64,000 bases of DNA from positions 124,001 through 188,000 of the forward strand of contig NZ_CP051685.1 of the NCBI RefSeq assembly GCF_012849555.1, read 5' to 3'. This DNA comes from Massilia forsythiae (lineage in GTDB: Bacteria; Pseudomonadota; Gammaproteobacteria; Burkholderiales; Burkholderiaceae_D). Shown here piece by piece: positions 8,457-18,011 of this stretch. A program made the position numbers and the translations under genes. Position 1 is the stretch's first letter. The number at the start of each line of letters is the position of its first letter. The notes beneath the pieces are model-generated. The model was not told where the DNA came from. It worked only from the letters and a program-made list of their open reading frames with translations, and ran no database searches.

Positions 8457-9173
8457 GTGCTGGGAAAAGTGTATTTGGTGGGAGCCGGTCCCGGCGCGCC
8501 TGACTTGATTACCGTCCGCGGGGCGCAGTTGCTGGCGCGCGCGGACATCGTGCTGTACGACGCGCTGGTCACGCCGGAGATGCTGGCGCTGTGCGCCGGG
8601 GCCGAGCTGATCTCGGTCGGCAAGCGCTCCGGCCAGCGCTCCACCGCGCAGGCCGTCATCAACCAGCAGCTGGTGGAGTGCGCGCGCCGCGCCGCGGTGG
8701 TCGTGCGCCTGAAGGGCGGCGATCCGATGCTGTTCGGGCGCGCCGACGAGGAATTGCGCGCGCTCGAAGCCGAAGGCATCGCCGTCGAGATCGTCCCCGG
8801 CATCACCACCGCGGTGGCCGCCGCCGCCGCGACAAGGCAACCGCTGACCAAGCGCGGCGTGGCGCGCAGCGTCGCCTTTTTCACGTCCAGCACCGCGCCC
8901 GACGAGCCGGATCATCCGGCGCTGCCGGAAACCGACACCCTGGTGCAGTACATGGGCGGGCGCGAAGCCGCCGCCACCGCCGAGCGCCTGCTGGCCGAGG
9001 GACGCCGGCGCGACCTGCCGGTGGTGGTGGTGGAAAACTGCAGCCGCGCCGACCAGCGCATCCTGCGCATGACGCTGGCGACATTGGCGCACGGCCTGGA
9101 GATGGCGCACGGGCCGATGCTGGTGATGATCGGCGAAGCCCTGGTGCGCCGCGAGCACCAGGCGCCTGATTAG
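8457..9173 (+). CDS. cobA: Uroporphyrinogen-III C-methyltransferase
   Basis: 238-residue SUMT that methylates uroporphyrinogen III to precorrin-2, the first step toward the siroheme used by CysI. The VYLVGAGPGAPDLITVRG start, the VVRLKGGDPMLFGRADEE motif and the VPGITTAVAAAAA segment are diagnostic. I chose GTG 8457, preceded by AAGGAAGG, over an upstream TTG at 8430. It corresponds to the C-terminal domain of CysG only; the dehydrogenase half is absent here. A CbiX-type chelatase gene lies at 12.7 kb. Confidence 0.92.
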   Translation: MLGKVYLVGAGPGAPDLITVRGAQLLARADIVLYDALVTPEMLALCAGAELISVGKRSGQRSTAQAVINQQLVECARRAAVVVRLKGGDPMLFGRADEELRALEAEGIAVEIVPGITTAVAAAAATRQPLTKRGVARSVAFFTSSTAPDEPDHPALPETDTLVQYMGGREAAATAERLLAEGRRRDLPVVVVENCSRADQRILRMTLATLAHGLEMAHGPMLVMIGEALVRREHQAPD

Positions 9174-9191
9174 CAAGCTGTCTTCCAGATG

Positions 9192-9653
9192 CTAGCGCAC
9201 GCCTGCCAGGCGCAGGCGTTCGTGTTCTTCCAATTGATTTTCCAGGTGCAGCGCCGCGGTCCAGGTGTCGCCGGCGATGCCGTTCAGGCGCGCCAGTGCG
9301 GCCGCCAGGCGCACGCCGGTGCGGCCGCCGCATTCGCGCACGTGCCACAACGCCAGGTCGCGCCGCATGGTGCCGACTTCCTCGCGCAGGCCGGCCAGCA
9401 TGCGCCGCAGGTTGCCGTCCTCGTCCGCCGCCAGGCGCTTCGCCGGCCCGTCCAGGGCGCCGCTGCCGAGGTGGCGCGACATGGCGTCGATACGGGTGCG
9501 CATGCGCAGCAGGCGCTTTCCCATGCGGTCGAGCCGGCGCGCACAGCGCAGTTCGACCAGCGCGCGGAAGGCCGGCAGGCGTTGCGGCAGCCGGCGCAGG
9601 CGCGCCAGGGCGCGCTGGAGGGGACCGAACAGGTGCTTGAAAGTGGTGGACAT
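9192..9653 (-). CDS. Unrecognised 153-residue helical protein
   Basis: I do not recognise a family. The protein is strongly basic in its N-terminal half (many Arg in LARLRRLPQRL and RMGKRLLRMRTRID) and mostly helical, with heptad-like hydrophobic spacing and a final LENQLEEHERLRLAG helix. No signal peptide or membrane segment is seen. It starts 125 bp downstream of the DUF4214 gene on the same strand, so the two may be cotranscribed. A long opposing frame on the plus strand lacks recognisable features. Start chosen at ATG 9653. Confidence 0.55.
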   Translation of the reverse strand: MSTTFKHLFGPLQRALARLRRLPQRLPAFRALVELRCARRLDRMGKRLLRMRTRIDAMSRHLGSGALDGPAKRLAADEDGNLRRMLAGLREEVGTMRRDLALWHVRECGGRTGVRLAAALARLNGIAGDTWTAALHLENQLEEHERLRLAGVR

Positions 9654-9778
9654 GGCCGGATCCAGTAAGGGGCACCCGGCAGTGTCGGTGCTGCCGCCTG
9701 CGCCGTCAAAGCGCCGGCGCAAGGCGGGGCCATGATCCGGCGCAGGAAACAGCCATGTTGCTCCCGCACAGTGTCGGC

Positions 9779-12415
9779 TCAAGACCAGTCGACGTAGTGG
9801 ATGCCGTTCTGGATGCTGCCGATCACCTGCGCCTGGTTTTCCGCACTTTCGCTGAAGTCGGCCAGCACCACAGCGCGCGATACCGAGTGCAGCGACTGCA
9901 TCCAGAATGCGTAGCCCGCCTCTTCGGGAGCGCGGTGCAGCACGTTCTGGTACAGCGCCTGCACGAACTGCGCATCGTCCGGCGCGGCGCCGTACAGGGC
10001 GCCGAACTCGGCGCTGCCGATGAAGCTGTCGGCCACTTCGGTCAGCGTATGACCATGGTCCAGCGCCGCGATCCAGTAACCGAGGCCGACCTTGTCGGGG
10101 GTGCGGTCGAAGGCCGCCTGGTACAGCCGGTAGGCCTGGCCGCCGGCGCCGCCGAGGTCGAGCGCCACCATCTGGTCGGCGAACTGCACGCGTTCGACGT
10201 TGACCAGGGTCGCATGGTTGCCATAGGCATCGTTTACCACGAAGTCGGCGCCGTTGGCGGCGATCACGTAGCCGGCATCGGCCCCGCCGAAGGCGACCTT
10301 GTCCAGTCCGGCGCCGCCATCCACCCGGCTGTTGCCGGACGGCGCCGCCAGCGCATCGTCGCCGCCGCTGCCGGTCACGCTGGCCAGCAGCGCGCTCGCC
10401 GCGGACGGGCCGGCCGCGCCCACCGGCGCCGCGCCGGCCGGCGCATAAACCGGTGCGGCAGGCACCGCCGTGGCGGCTGGCACCCACACCGGCGCCGGCG
10501 ACGCGTTGCCGGATGAGCCGGCTTGCGTCGCGGCCTGCACCGGCGCCGTGGCGCCGGCGTCGCCCGCCAGCACGCGCGCTTCGACGCCGGTGCCGGCGGC
10601 CGAGGTATCGACCCAGGCGGTGGCGAAGCCGCCACCCGCCAGCGCCGTCACGTCGGGCGTGGACTGGTCGCCGGCGCGCTCCTGGCTGACCGAGAATTCG
10701 TGGACGTCGCGCGCGCCGCCGTCGGCGCCGAAGCGGCGTCCGAAAATGCCGTTGGCGTCGCCGTCCGGCCCCTCCCAGGTGACGACGAAGCCGCCGTCCG
10801 ACAGCGCGGCGACCGCCGCGTCGTAGCGCCCGCCGCCGGATTCGACGTTGGCCTGCGTGAGCGCGCCGAGCACATGGCCGGCGCCGTCGAAGCGCTGGAA
10901 ATAGATGTCGCTGATCGAAAAGCCGTGCGGGTCGTTGGCGTAGCTGTCCCAGGCCACCACGAAGCCGCCGTCGGCCAGCGCCGCCACGTGCGCCAGCGGC
11001 GCGGCGGTGGTGATGCTGGCCGCATAGCCGTCGCCGCTGGCGACGAAGGGCGCGTTGCCGTTCACGGAAGCGTACACGTTGCCGTCGCCGATCTCGCCCC
11101 AGGCCAGCGCCCAGCCGCCGCCCTTGAGCGCCGTCAGGCTGGGATCGTAGGCGGAGCCGAGCACGGCGATGGTCTGGTCCGAACCGATTTGAACGCCGTC
11201 GACGCCGCTCTGGTGCACGTGCACCGCGCCGTTGCCGCGCCAGCCGATCGCCAGCGAGCCGTCGGCCAGGGCGGCGATAGTGGGCATGGCCGCATCCGGC
11301 GCACCGCCGCTGTCGACGACGTGCTCGACGCCGACGCTGCCGCCCGCATCGACCACGCGCCAGGCGATCCTGGCGGCCCCGCCCTGCTCCAGCGTGTACG
11401 CCACGGCGAAGCGCCCGTCGCCCAGCGCGGCCACGGCCGGCGCGCCCTCGATGGCGGCGTTGCCGTCAAGGGTCAATGCGAAGGCGCTGCCGCGCGCATT
11501 GCCGGCGGCGTCGCGCAGCTGCGCCCACAGGCCGTATCCGGCGCCGCCCGCCGCCGTATCCGGCGCCTGCCAGACCGCGACCAGGCCGCCGCCCGCCAGC
11601 GTGGCCAGCGCCGGCGCGGCGCCGCCGTGCGTCGCATCGGCGCTGCTGCCGGCGCCCAGCCGAACCTCGTCGGCGAAGCCCGGCAGGTCGTGGCTGGCGC
11701 CGTCTTCCACGGTGTAGGTCAGGGTGCGGCTGACGCCGGTGTTCGGCAGCGGGTTGCCGCCCGCGTCGACCTGGTAGCGGTCGTAGTAATGGACCGTGAC
11801 CGCCGCCGCCATGCCGCTGTCAGGAATGCGGCTGGCGTCGCCGATCACCAGCCTGGCGCTGGTGTCGCTGGCCGGATCGTAGGCGATCGCGAACAGGCCG
11901 GGCGTCGACTGGCCTTCGATCACCCAGCGCCCGCCGGTAGTGGCGCCGATATCGATCGGCGCCAGCTGGTCGACCACCGCGCCCGCCTTCATGGTCGAGA
12001 ACACCAGGTCGTTCTGTCCGACCAGGCCGACCGGCTGGGTATCGGCGATCACGGTCTCCTCCATGCTGGCGACGCTGCCGTCGGCCAGCCGGTAGTGGAC
12101 GGTGAAACTGTCGGGCGTGACCGAATCGCCCGCCAGCCGGTCGTGGAAGCGCCACAGCGTGGCGGCCGTGCCAACCCAGTCGCCCTGGCCGTCGACCGGC
12201 AGCGTGTAGCCGGTCCAGGTCCTGCCGTTGTCGGCACTGTACTGCAGGTCGCCGCGCGTGGCGGCCTGGCCGAGGGCGCTGGAGGCGTCGAAGGCGACGG
12301 CGGTCACCGCCGCCGGCAAGGCGGACGCGGTGGACGGCAGGCTGACGCCGGCATAGTTCCAGGCATAGCTGGCCGCGCCCGGACGGACGTAGATGAAGGG
12401 CGATGGGGTAGTCAT
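9779..12415 (-). CDS. DUF4214 protein with seven propeller-like repeats
   Basis: 878-residue acidic Gly/Ala-rich protein with no classical signal peptide. Residues 1-240 hold beta-rich domains. From about 272 to 604 there are seven copies of an ALxGGGFxVAW motif about 50-55 residues apart, for example LAGGGLVAVWQA, LGDGRFAVAYTL and LADGGFVVAWDS, suggesting a seven-bladed propeller. A linker rich in Ala and Pro follows, then a short RTX-like GSGGDDAL stretch. The C-terminus is a DUF4214 domain with two YRLYQAAFDRTPD/LYQNVLHRAPEE helices-turn units. DUF4214 proteins are usually surface or secreted, often with type I export; no exporter is adjacent. A role in adhesion is inferred. Confidence 0.85.
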   Translation of the reverse strand: MTTPSPFIYVRPGAASYAWNYAGVSLPSTASALPAAVTAVAFDASSALGQAATRGDLQYSADNGRTWTGYTLPVDGQGDWVGTAATLWRFHDRLAGDSVTPDSFTVHYRLADGSVASMEETVIADTQPVGLVGQNDLVFSTMKAGAVVDQLAPIDIGATTGGRWVIEGQSTPGLFAIAYDPASDTSARLVIGDASRIPDSGMAAAVTVHYYDRYQVDAGGNPLPNTGVSRTLTYTVEDGASHDLPGFADEVRLGAGSSADATHGGAAPALATLAGGGLVAVWQAPDTAAGGAGYGLWAQLRDAAGNARGSAFALTLDGNAAIEGAPAVAALGDGRFAVAYTLEQGGAARIAWRVVDAGGSVGVEHVVDSGGAPDAAMPTIAALADGSLAIGWRGNGAVHVHQSGVDGVQIGSDQTIAVLGSAYDPSLTALKGGGWALAWGEIGDGNVYASVNGNAPFVASGDGYAASITTAAPLAHVAALADGGFVVAWDSYANDPHGFSISDIYFQRFDGAGHVLGALTQANVESGGGRYDAAVAALSDGGFVVTWEGPDGDANGIFGRRFGADGGARDVHEFSVSQERAGDQSTPDVTALAGGGFATAWVDTSAAGTGVEARVLAGDAGATAPVQAATQAGSSGNASPAPVWVPAATAVPAAPVYAPAGAAPVGAAGPSAASALLASVTGSGGDDALAAPSGNSRVDGGAGLDKVAFGGADAGYVIAANGADFVVNDAYGNHATLVNVERVQFADQMVALDLGGAGGQAYRLYQAAFDRTPDKVGLGYWIAALDHGHTLTEVADSFIGSAEFGALYGAAPDDAQFVQALYQNVLHRAPEEAGYAFWMQSLHSVSRAVVLADFSESAENQAQVIGSIQNGIHYVDWS

Positions 12416-12662
12416 GGGATGGATCTTCTGGGTGAACGGCCGCGCAAGCGGGCGGCGACGGCAGCCCGTGCGCGCTGGAGCATGCGCGGGTCTTGCAGAC
12501 GACGATCATTCATTAATGCAAGTTTTAATGCAATAAGGAAATTATCTGATTCACCTGAAAGATACTGAAAACCGGAAACCGGTTAATCCCATGACAACTG
12601 CGTTGCCGAACAAGGATGCCTGTTCGACAAGCGATTCAAGACACTTTCAACGAAATAGGCTG
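12416..12662 (-). promoter_or_regulatory. AT-rich upstream region of the DUF4214 gene
   Basis: The 247-bp gap separates the cbiX end from the DUF4214 start. It holds a direct repeat TTAATGCAA at 12513-12521 and 12525-12533, and a short dyad AACCGG-AAA-CCGGTT at 12570-12584. Base composition turns AT-rich from about 12505 to 12600. These are plausible promoter or operator sequences; no clear -35/-10 pair could be fixed. Confidence 0.35.
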
Positions 12663-13124
12663 TTACGCCGGCAGCGCCGCCACGCAATACGCCGCCATCG
12701 CCGCCAGCACGCCGGGGTCTTCGCCCACCGCCGGCACCGTGGCGAAGCGCACTGCGGGATACGCCGCGCGCAACTCGTCCAGCAGTGCCGGCAAGTCGCG
12801 CAGCAGGTGGCCGCCCTGCCCCAGGAATACCGGCACCACCGTCATCTCGCGCACGCCTTGCGCCGCCAGCCGCGCGGCGACATCCGGCAGCGATGGTTCC
12901 ATGAGTTCGAGAAAGGCGAGTTCGACCACGCAATCAGGACGGTGTGCGGCGGTCAGTTCGCGCAAGCGCTGGAACGGCGCGGCCCAGCCGGGGGCGCGCG
13001 CGCCGTGGGCGAACAGGACCAGTGCGCGGCCGCCCTGCGCTCGTGCTTGCCCATCCGGCTGCGGGTGCGGCTGTCGGTACGCCTCGTCCTGCGCGACCGT
13101 GCCGGTTTGCTCGTGCTGATCCAT
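12663..13124 (-). CDS. cbiX: CbiX/SirB-type sirohydrochlorin chelatase
   Basis: 153-residue single-domain type II chelatase that inserts Fe2+ or Co2+ into sirohydrochlorin. After a 33-residue polar, Gln-rich N-terminal extension the core starts ALVLFAHGARAPGWAAPF, whose His is a metal ligand; the second signature is VVPVFLGQGGHLLRDLP. Together with cobA at 8.5 kb it could complete siroheme synthesis for the sulfite reductase, so iron is the likelier metal. The ATG at 13124 has an AGGAG 7 bases upstream. It follows lptG on the same strand. Confidence 0.85.
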   Translation of the reverse strand: MDQHEQTGTVAQDEAYRQPHPQPDGQARAQGGRALVLFAHGARAPGWAAPFQRLRELTAAHRPDCVVELAFLELMEPSLPDVAARLAAQGVREMTVVPVFLGQGGHLLRDLPALLDELRAAYPAVRFATVPAVGEDPGVLAAMAAYCVAALPA

Positions 13125-13171
13125 GTTCGACTCCTGGTGCGATTGCGATTGGTGTGTTTTCTGCCGTTCCA

Positions 13172-14356
13172 TCAATGTCGTTCCACCCACCTGAGCGCCG
13201 CGATCGCCATCAGCAGGAACAGCAAGCTCGGCGCCGCCGCGGTGAGAAAGGCCGGCCAGATCGACAGCATGCCGACGTGCGAGAACAGCGAATTGATCAG
13301 CAGGAAGCTCACGCCGATCATGATGCCGATGAAGATCTTCAGGCTGACGCCGCCACTGCGCGTGTGCAGGTAGCCGAACGGCAGCGCCAGCGCCATCAGC
13401 ACGAAGATCGAGAGCGGATCGATCAGCTTCTTCCAGAAGGCGATCTTGAAGCGTTCGGTCTCCTGGCGGTTCTCGGCCAGGTGGCGCGTGTACACGGCCA
13501 GTTCGCTGGCCGACATGCGCTCGGGGTCGGAGCGCGACACCGCGACGATCTTCGGCGTGATCTCGGATTCCAGGTCGAGCGCCGCCACCTTGCGCGTGGC
13601 GACCGAGGCGGTGTCCTGGCCGAAGCGGGCCTGGATCGATTCGCCGTCGAGCGCCGGCGTGCCCGGCGCGCGCAGCACGCGGCTGTTGGAAAACAGGGTC
13701 TCGGTGACGTCCTGCAGGCGCCACACGCCGTTGCCGCTGAAGGTGGCGCTGGCCGCGGTGACCAGCGAACGCATGCGCATGTTGGCATCGAACTCGTACA
13801 GCCGCACGTCGAGCAGCTGGCCGTCCGGGCGGATCTGGCGCGCGTTGAAGAAGCGCGAGCCGGTCACCGGCCCTTTCAGGCCGCCGGTGTGGACCGTGTC
13901 CTTGGTCCACATCCCGGAGCGGAATTCGGCCGACACCGCGGCACCCTTGGCCGACAGGCGCAGGCGCTCGGCCAGCGGCGCGCTGCGCGGCGTGACCAGC
14001 TCGCCGAAGACGAAGGTGATCACCACGAAGACGATGCCGATCTTGAACAGCATCCATGCGACCATTCCGGTCGACATCGACGAAGCGCGCATGATGGTGA
14101 ATTCCGAGCTCTGGGCGAATTGCGCCATCGTGTAGATGGTGCCGATCAGGGCCGCCACCGGCATCACCTCGTACACGTGGCCCGGAATCAGGAGCAGCAC
14201 GTACAGCAGCGCGTGCTGGAACAGGTAGCCGCCCTTGCCCACCGACGGCAGTTCGCCGGTCAGGTCCATGAAGGCGGTGAGGCCGAGCATGGCGACCAGC
14301 ACGAACAGCACCGCCTGCGCGATGTTGACGAAGAAGTAGCGCTGCAGGATGCTCAT
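13172..14356 (-). CDS. lptG: LPS export permease LptG
   Basis: 394-residue inner-membrane subunit of the LptB2FG ABC transporter that extracts lipopolysaccharide for the Lpt bridge. Three N-terminal membrane segments begin right after MSILQRYFF; a periplasmic beta-jellyroll domain fills the middle, and three C-terminal segments end near the stop. The ATG at 14356 overlaps the lptF stop (ATGA); an earlier in-frame start only adds an Arg/Pro-rich shadow inside lptF. Order lptF-lptG divergent from pepA is standard in proteobacteria. Confidence 0.94.
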   Translation of the reverse strand: MSILQRYFFVNIAQAVLFVLVAMLGLTAFMDLTGELPSVGKGGYLFQHALLYVLLLIPGHVYEVMPVAALIGTIYTMAQFAQSSEFTIMRASSMSTGMVAWMLFKIGIVFVVITFVFGELVTPRSAPLAERLRLSAKGAAVSAEFRSGMWTKDTVHTGGLKGPVTGSRFFNARQIRPDGQLLDVRLYEFDANMRMRSLVTAASATFSGNGVWRLQDVTETLFSNSRVLRAPGTPALDGESIQARFGQDTASVATRKVAALDLESEITPKIVAVSRSDPERMSASELAVYTRHLAENRQETERFKIAFWKKLIDPLSIFVLMALALPFGYLHTRSGGVSLKIFIGIMIGVSFLLINSLFSHVGMLSIWPAFLTAAAPSLLFLLMAIAALRWVERH

Positions 14357-15498
14357 TGCGCCGCTCCCCGGCTTTCCGCGCTCTGCAGCAGGCGGCGGCG
14401 CTTCATCGAATTCATCAGCATCACCGGATGCCAGCGGTGGTTCACGTTCAGGCGCCAGGCGAACAGCACCAGCACGGTCAGCAGCGCGAACAGGTGCAGC
14501 GGCCACCAGGCCACCGCGAAGCCGAGCTTGCCCTGCTTGACGCTGGCCTCGAACAGCTTGGTGAGGTTACTGTAGGTGAAGAAGATCAGCAGCGCCAGGA
14601 TCAGGTTGGCCGAGCTGCCGGCGCGCGGGTTGACGAAGCCGAGCGGGATCGCCAGCAGCATCAGCAGCACGCACATGATCGGCGCCGAGATCCGGTACAG
14701 CAGCTCGGCGCGGGTGAACTGGTTGGGCAGCGCTAGCAGCGCCGCGGTGGTCATGGCGTCGGTCGGCATGTCGGCGCCGATCACCGGCACCTGGTTGCCG
14801 ACGCGCATGCGGTAGCGCTCGAATTCCATCGACTGGAAATCGGCGCGCCCCGGCTGGCCGAGGTAGCGCCGGCCGTTTTTCAGCACCAGGTACTGGCCGC
14901 CCTTGCCGTCCGCCTCGATCACGCCTTCCTTGGCCACCACGATCGAATTGCCCTTGTCCTCGACGCTGTTGACGAACACGTTCTGCACCACGGTCGAGCC
15001 GCCCGTGCTGCCCTCGACGAAGAACACGCGGTTGGCCGAGGTCGATTCGCGGAACTGGCCGGGCGCCACCCGCTTGAGGTCTTCGCGCTTTTCGAAGCGC
15101 TGGACGAATTCGGCGCTCTTCATCTTGGCCCAGGGCGTGGCGTACAGGGCCAGCGCCCCCACCAGCAACACCAGGGGCAGGCCGAACAGCAGCACCGGCG
15201 CCACCCAGCGCGCCAGCGACTGGCCGGAAGCGAACCACACCACCATCTCCGAATCGCGGTAGCTGCGCGTGACGGCGACGATCACCGAAATAAAGCTGGT
15301 GAGGATGAGGATGGTGGGCAGATAATTCAGCACCGAAAAAGCGATCAGCGCCAGCACGTCGGCGGATGCGACCTTGCCGCCCGCGGCCTTGCCGAGGATG
15401 GAGATCAGGGTCCAGGTGACGAAGATCGTGAACAGGACGGTGAAGGTGGCGCCGGCAACGCTGGCCAATTCACGTTGTAGGGCGCGTTGGAAAATCAT
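14353..15498 (-). CDS. lptF: LPS export permease LptF
   Basis: 381-residue partner of LptG in the LPS-extracting ABC transporter. It begins MIFQRALQRELASVAGATF, with membrane helices near residues 15-35, 55-80 and 100-125, a periplasmic domain (about 130-265) and three more helices from about 275 to 355 (LLLAIPLGFVNPR). It is the first gene of the lptFG pair and is divergent from pepA across 121 bp, which should hold both promoters. Confidence 0.94.
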   Translation of the reverse strand: MIFQRALQRELASVAGATFTVLFTIFVTWTLISILGKAAGGKVASADVLALIAFSVLNYLPTILILTSFISVIVAVTRSYRDSEMVVWFASGQSLARWVAPVLLFGLPLVLLVGALALYATPWAKMKSAEFVQRFEKREDLKRVAPGQFRESTSANRVFFVEGSTGGSTVVQNVFVNSVEDKGNSIVVAKEGVIEADGKGGQYLVLKNGRRYLGQPGRADFQSMEFERYRMRVGNQVPVIGADMPTDAMTTAALLALPNQFTRAELLYRISAPIMCVLLMLLAIPLGFVNPRAGSSANLILALLIFFTYSNLTKLFEASVKQGKLGFAVAWWPLHLFALLTVLVLFAWRLNVNHRWHPVMLMNSMKRRRLLQSAESRGAAQ

Positions 15499-15619
15499 TC
15501 GATCGTTATAATTGCAGGTTAGGGGAACGCTCCGACGCCGACGATGACGCAGGTGCGCATGGCCGATCGCCGAAGCTTCCTTGGGTAGTACGCGCGTAAA
15601 ACACGAAACGGAGAATCAA

Positions 15620-17119
15620 ATGGACTTTAGCATAAAAGCATTCGACACCAACAACACGCTGGCCGCGGCCCAATCCGGCTGCGTGGCGGTGGCGGTGTTC
15701 GAAAACAAGAAACTGTCGGAGGCAGCCAAGGCCCTCGATCTGAACGGCGCCATCAGCGCGGCCGTCGACTCCGGCGATATCTCCGGCAAGCCCGGCACCA
15801 CCCTGCTGCTGCGCGGCGTGGCCGGCTTGACCACGGCGCGCGTGCTGCTGGTCGGCATGGGCGCCGACGACGCCATCAGCGAGAAGAGCTTCACCGGCGC
15901 CGTCGCCGCCGCCCTCAAAGCCTTCGGCACGCTGGGCGCGCAAGATGCCATTATCGCATTCCCGCTGGAGAATGTGAAAGGCCGCGACCTGAACTGGGCC
16001 GTGCGCAGCATCGTGGTCGGCGCCAACGAAGCGGAATTCCGCACCGACGCGCAAAAGAGCAAGAAGGACCCGGCCGTGGCCGGCGTGCGCAGGCTGACCC
16101 TGGCGGTGCCGCAGACCGGCCCGCAGCTGGACGGCGTGCTGGCGCAGTCGATCGCGATCGGCAACGGCATGAACCTGACCAAGGAATTGGGCAACCTGTC
16201 GCCCAACGTCTGCACCCCGACCTACCTGGCCAACACCGCCAAGAAGCTGGCGACCGACTACGGCTTCGACATCGAGGTGCTGGAGCGCAAGCAGCTGGAA
16301 GCGCTGAAGATGGGCAGCTTCCTGTCGGTGACGCGCGGCAGCGAGGAGCCGCCCAAGTTCATCGTGCTCAAGCACAACGGCGGCCAGGCCGGCGATGCGC
16401 CGACCGTCCTGGTCGGCAAGGGCATCACCTTCGATACCGGCGGCATCTCGCTGAAACCCGGTCCGAACATGGACGAGATGAAGTACGACATGTGCGGCGC
16501 CGGTTCGGTACTGGGCACCTTCCGCGCCATCGGCGAGATGAAGCTGAACCTGAACGTGGTCGGCATCGTGGCCGCCTGCGAGAACATGCCGTCGGGCCGC
16601 GCCACCAAGCCGGGCGACATCGTCAGCGCGATGAACGGCACCACCATCGAGATCCTGAATACCGACGCCGAAGGCCGCCTGGTGCTGGCCGACGCCCTCA
16701 CCTACGCCGAGCGCTTCAAGCCGGCCGCGGTGGTCGACATCGCGACCCTGACCGGCGCCTGCATCGTGGCCCTGGGCCACCACACCTCGGGCCTGTTCAC
16801 CCGCCACGACGACGCCCACGACGCCCTGGCCGACGAGCTGCTGACGGCCGGCAAGCAGGCCGGCGACGCGGCCTGGCGCTTCCCGATCGGCGAGAACTAC
16901 AACGAGCAGCTGAAGTCGAACTTCGCCGACCTGGCCAACATCGGCACCCCGGGCGGCGCCTCGATCACCGCGGCCTGCTTCCTGGAAAACTTCACCCGCA
17001 ACTACCCCTGGGCGCACCTGGACATCGCCGGCACCGCCTGGAAGAGCGGCGCGGCCAAGGGCGCGACCGGACGTCCGGTGCCGCTCCTGACCACGTTCCT
17101 GCTGAACCGGGTGCGTTGA
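15620..17119 (+). CDS. pepA: Leucyl aminopeptidase (M17)
   Basis: 499-residue cytosolic dinuclear-zinc aminopeptidase; relatives also act as DNA-binding proteins in recombination and gene control. Metal and catalytic signatures are intact: [27 protein letters not shown] and the M17 hallmark [14 protein letters not shown]. The Rossmann-like N-terminal domain spans about residues 1-170. The ATG at 15620 follows GGAGA; the extension to 15581 has no support. The gene is followed by a REPIN rather than by holC, which often follows pepA elsewhere. Confidence 0.95.
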   Translation: MDFSIKAFDTNNTLAAAQSGCVAVAVFENKKLSEAAKALDLNGAISAAVDSGDISGKPGTTLLLRGVAGLTTARVLLVGMGADDAISEKSFTGAVAAALKAFGTLGAQDAIIAFPLENVKGRDLNWAVRSIVVGANEAEFRTDAQKSKKDPAVAGVRRLTLAVPQTGPQLDGVLAQSIAIGNGMNLTKELGNLSPNVCTPTYLANTAKKLATDYGFDIEVLERKQLEALKMGSFLSVTRGSEEPPKFIVLKHNGGQAGDAPTVLVGKGITFDTGGISLKPGPNMDEMKYDMCGAGSVLGTFRAIGEMKLNLNVVGIVAACENMPSGRATKPGDIVSAMNGTTIEILNTDAEGRLVLADALTYAERFKPAAVVDIATLTGACIVALGHHTSGLFTRHDDAHDALADELLTAGKQAGDAAWRFPIGENYNEQLKSNFADLANIGTPGGASITAACFLENFTRNYPWAHLDIAGTAWKSGAAKGATGRPVPLLTTFLLNRVR

Positions 17120-17183
17120 TTCATCGTGCCGCTGGGGCTGTTTGCAAAACGACCAGCGTCAGCGATCGAAGACAGCGGATGCA

Positions 17184-17310
17184 CGTCGTCCCCGCGAAAG
17201 CGGGGACCCATGATGAGCTTCAGAATTCGCTATTTCAAAAACACCACGGTGCTTTTGAATCCAATGACTTTGGAAACTCAGCATGGGTCCCCGCCTGCGC
17301 GGGGACGACG
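17184..17310. repeat. REPIN-like doublet, copy 1
   Basis: Two 29-bp arms in inverted orientation, 17184-17212 and 17282-17310, identical at 27 of 29 positions. Each arm is itself a hairpin: GTCCCCGC-GAAA-GCGGGGAC and GTCCCCGC-CTGC-GCGGGGAC. This paired-palindrome layout is that of REPINs. It lies between the convergent pepA and lipoprotein genes and may also act as a terminator. Confidence 0.85.
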
Positions 17311-17348
17311 TTGATAGGCTACCCTAAATGGCTGCGTCGCACCCGCAT

Positions 17349-17819
17349 TCAGAACATCACGTTCCCGCCACCCGCCTCCCCCTGCTCCGCCTGGGCCGCC
17401 GCCTGCGGCGCATGCAGGATCACCGTCAGCGTCTCCGGATACGCGAATCCCTTGCCGGAGTGATGGTCGAGATAATTCCCCAGCCCCGCCTTGACGATCA
17501 GGTTGCCGATCAGCTTGTCGGTATCGAATCGCGAGGGTGCGCGCGGCGCGACCTGTTCGCGTGCATTGCCGGCGCCGTCGCGCGCGCAGTCGACCGTCAA
17601 CGGGTCGCGGCTGCGTTCGACGCTGATGCGTCCGGGCGCCACCACGAACCAGCGTCCGGCGCCGTTGGACAGCACGCAGCCCACGCCCGCCACTTCGCGG
17701 TGGCCGAGGACGGCGTGGACTTCGAGCTGCTGCAACGGCGATTCGCTCATGACGACGCAGCCGCCGCTGACGGCGGCCAGCGCGAGGGCGCACAGGCTGG
17801 AAAAGGAAAGGCTGGACAT
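17349..17819 (-). CDS. Putative lipoprotein of unknown function
   Basis: 156 residues. The start MSSLSFSSLCALALAAVSGGC looks like a lipoprotein signal with the lipidated Cys at about residue 21, though the lipobox (SGGC) is only approximate. The rest has a globular, beta-containing appearance with two more cysteines (GVGCVLS, TVDCARD) and ends in a Gly/Ala-rich tail. I chose ATG 17819, since the longer frame starts with non-signal sequence. No family recognised. Confidence 0.6.
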   Translation of the reverse strand: MSSLSFSSLCALALAAVSGGCVVMSESPLQQLEVHAVLGHREVAGVGCVLSNGAGRWFVVAPGRISVERSRDPLTVDCARDGAGNAREQVAPRAPSRFDTDKLIGNLIVKAGLGNYLDHHSGKGFAYPETLTVILHAPQAAAQAEQGEAGGGNVMF

Positions 17820-18011
17820 GTCATCGACCCGGAATGCATTGCCCCAGTTTACGGCAACAGCGGCAGGAACATGAGCACCGGCGGGATCTGGGCCGGGCGG
17901 CATGTCGGAACACCGGCATGCACGGAAGACTTCAGGCAGCGCCGCCCGGGAGCGCCGGAACGGCAGGCCCGGACGGGATCACTCGGAACGGGACCGCGCG
18001 GGCGCGGTCGT

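Noticed and set aside
12663..14057. A 464-codon minus-strand frame covering cbiX and most of lptG
   Set aside because: Only its last 153 codons have a recognisable product; the rest is an Arg-rich shadow of lptG in another frame.
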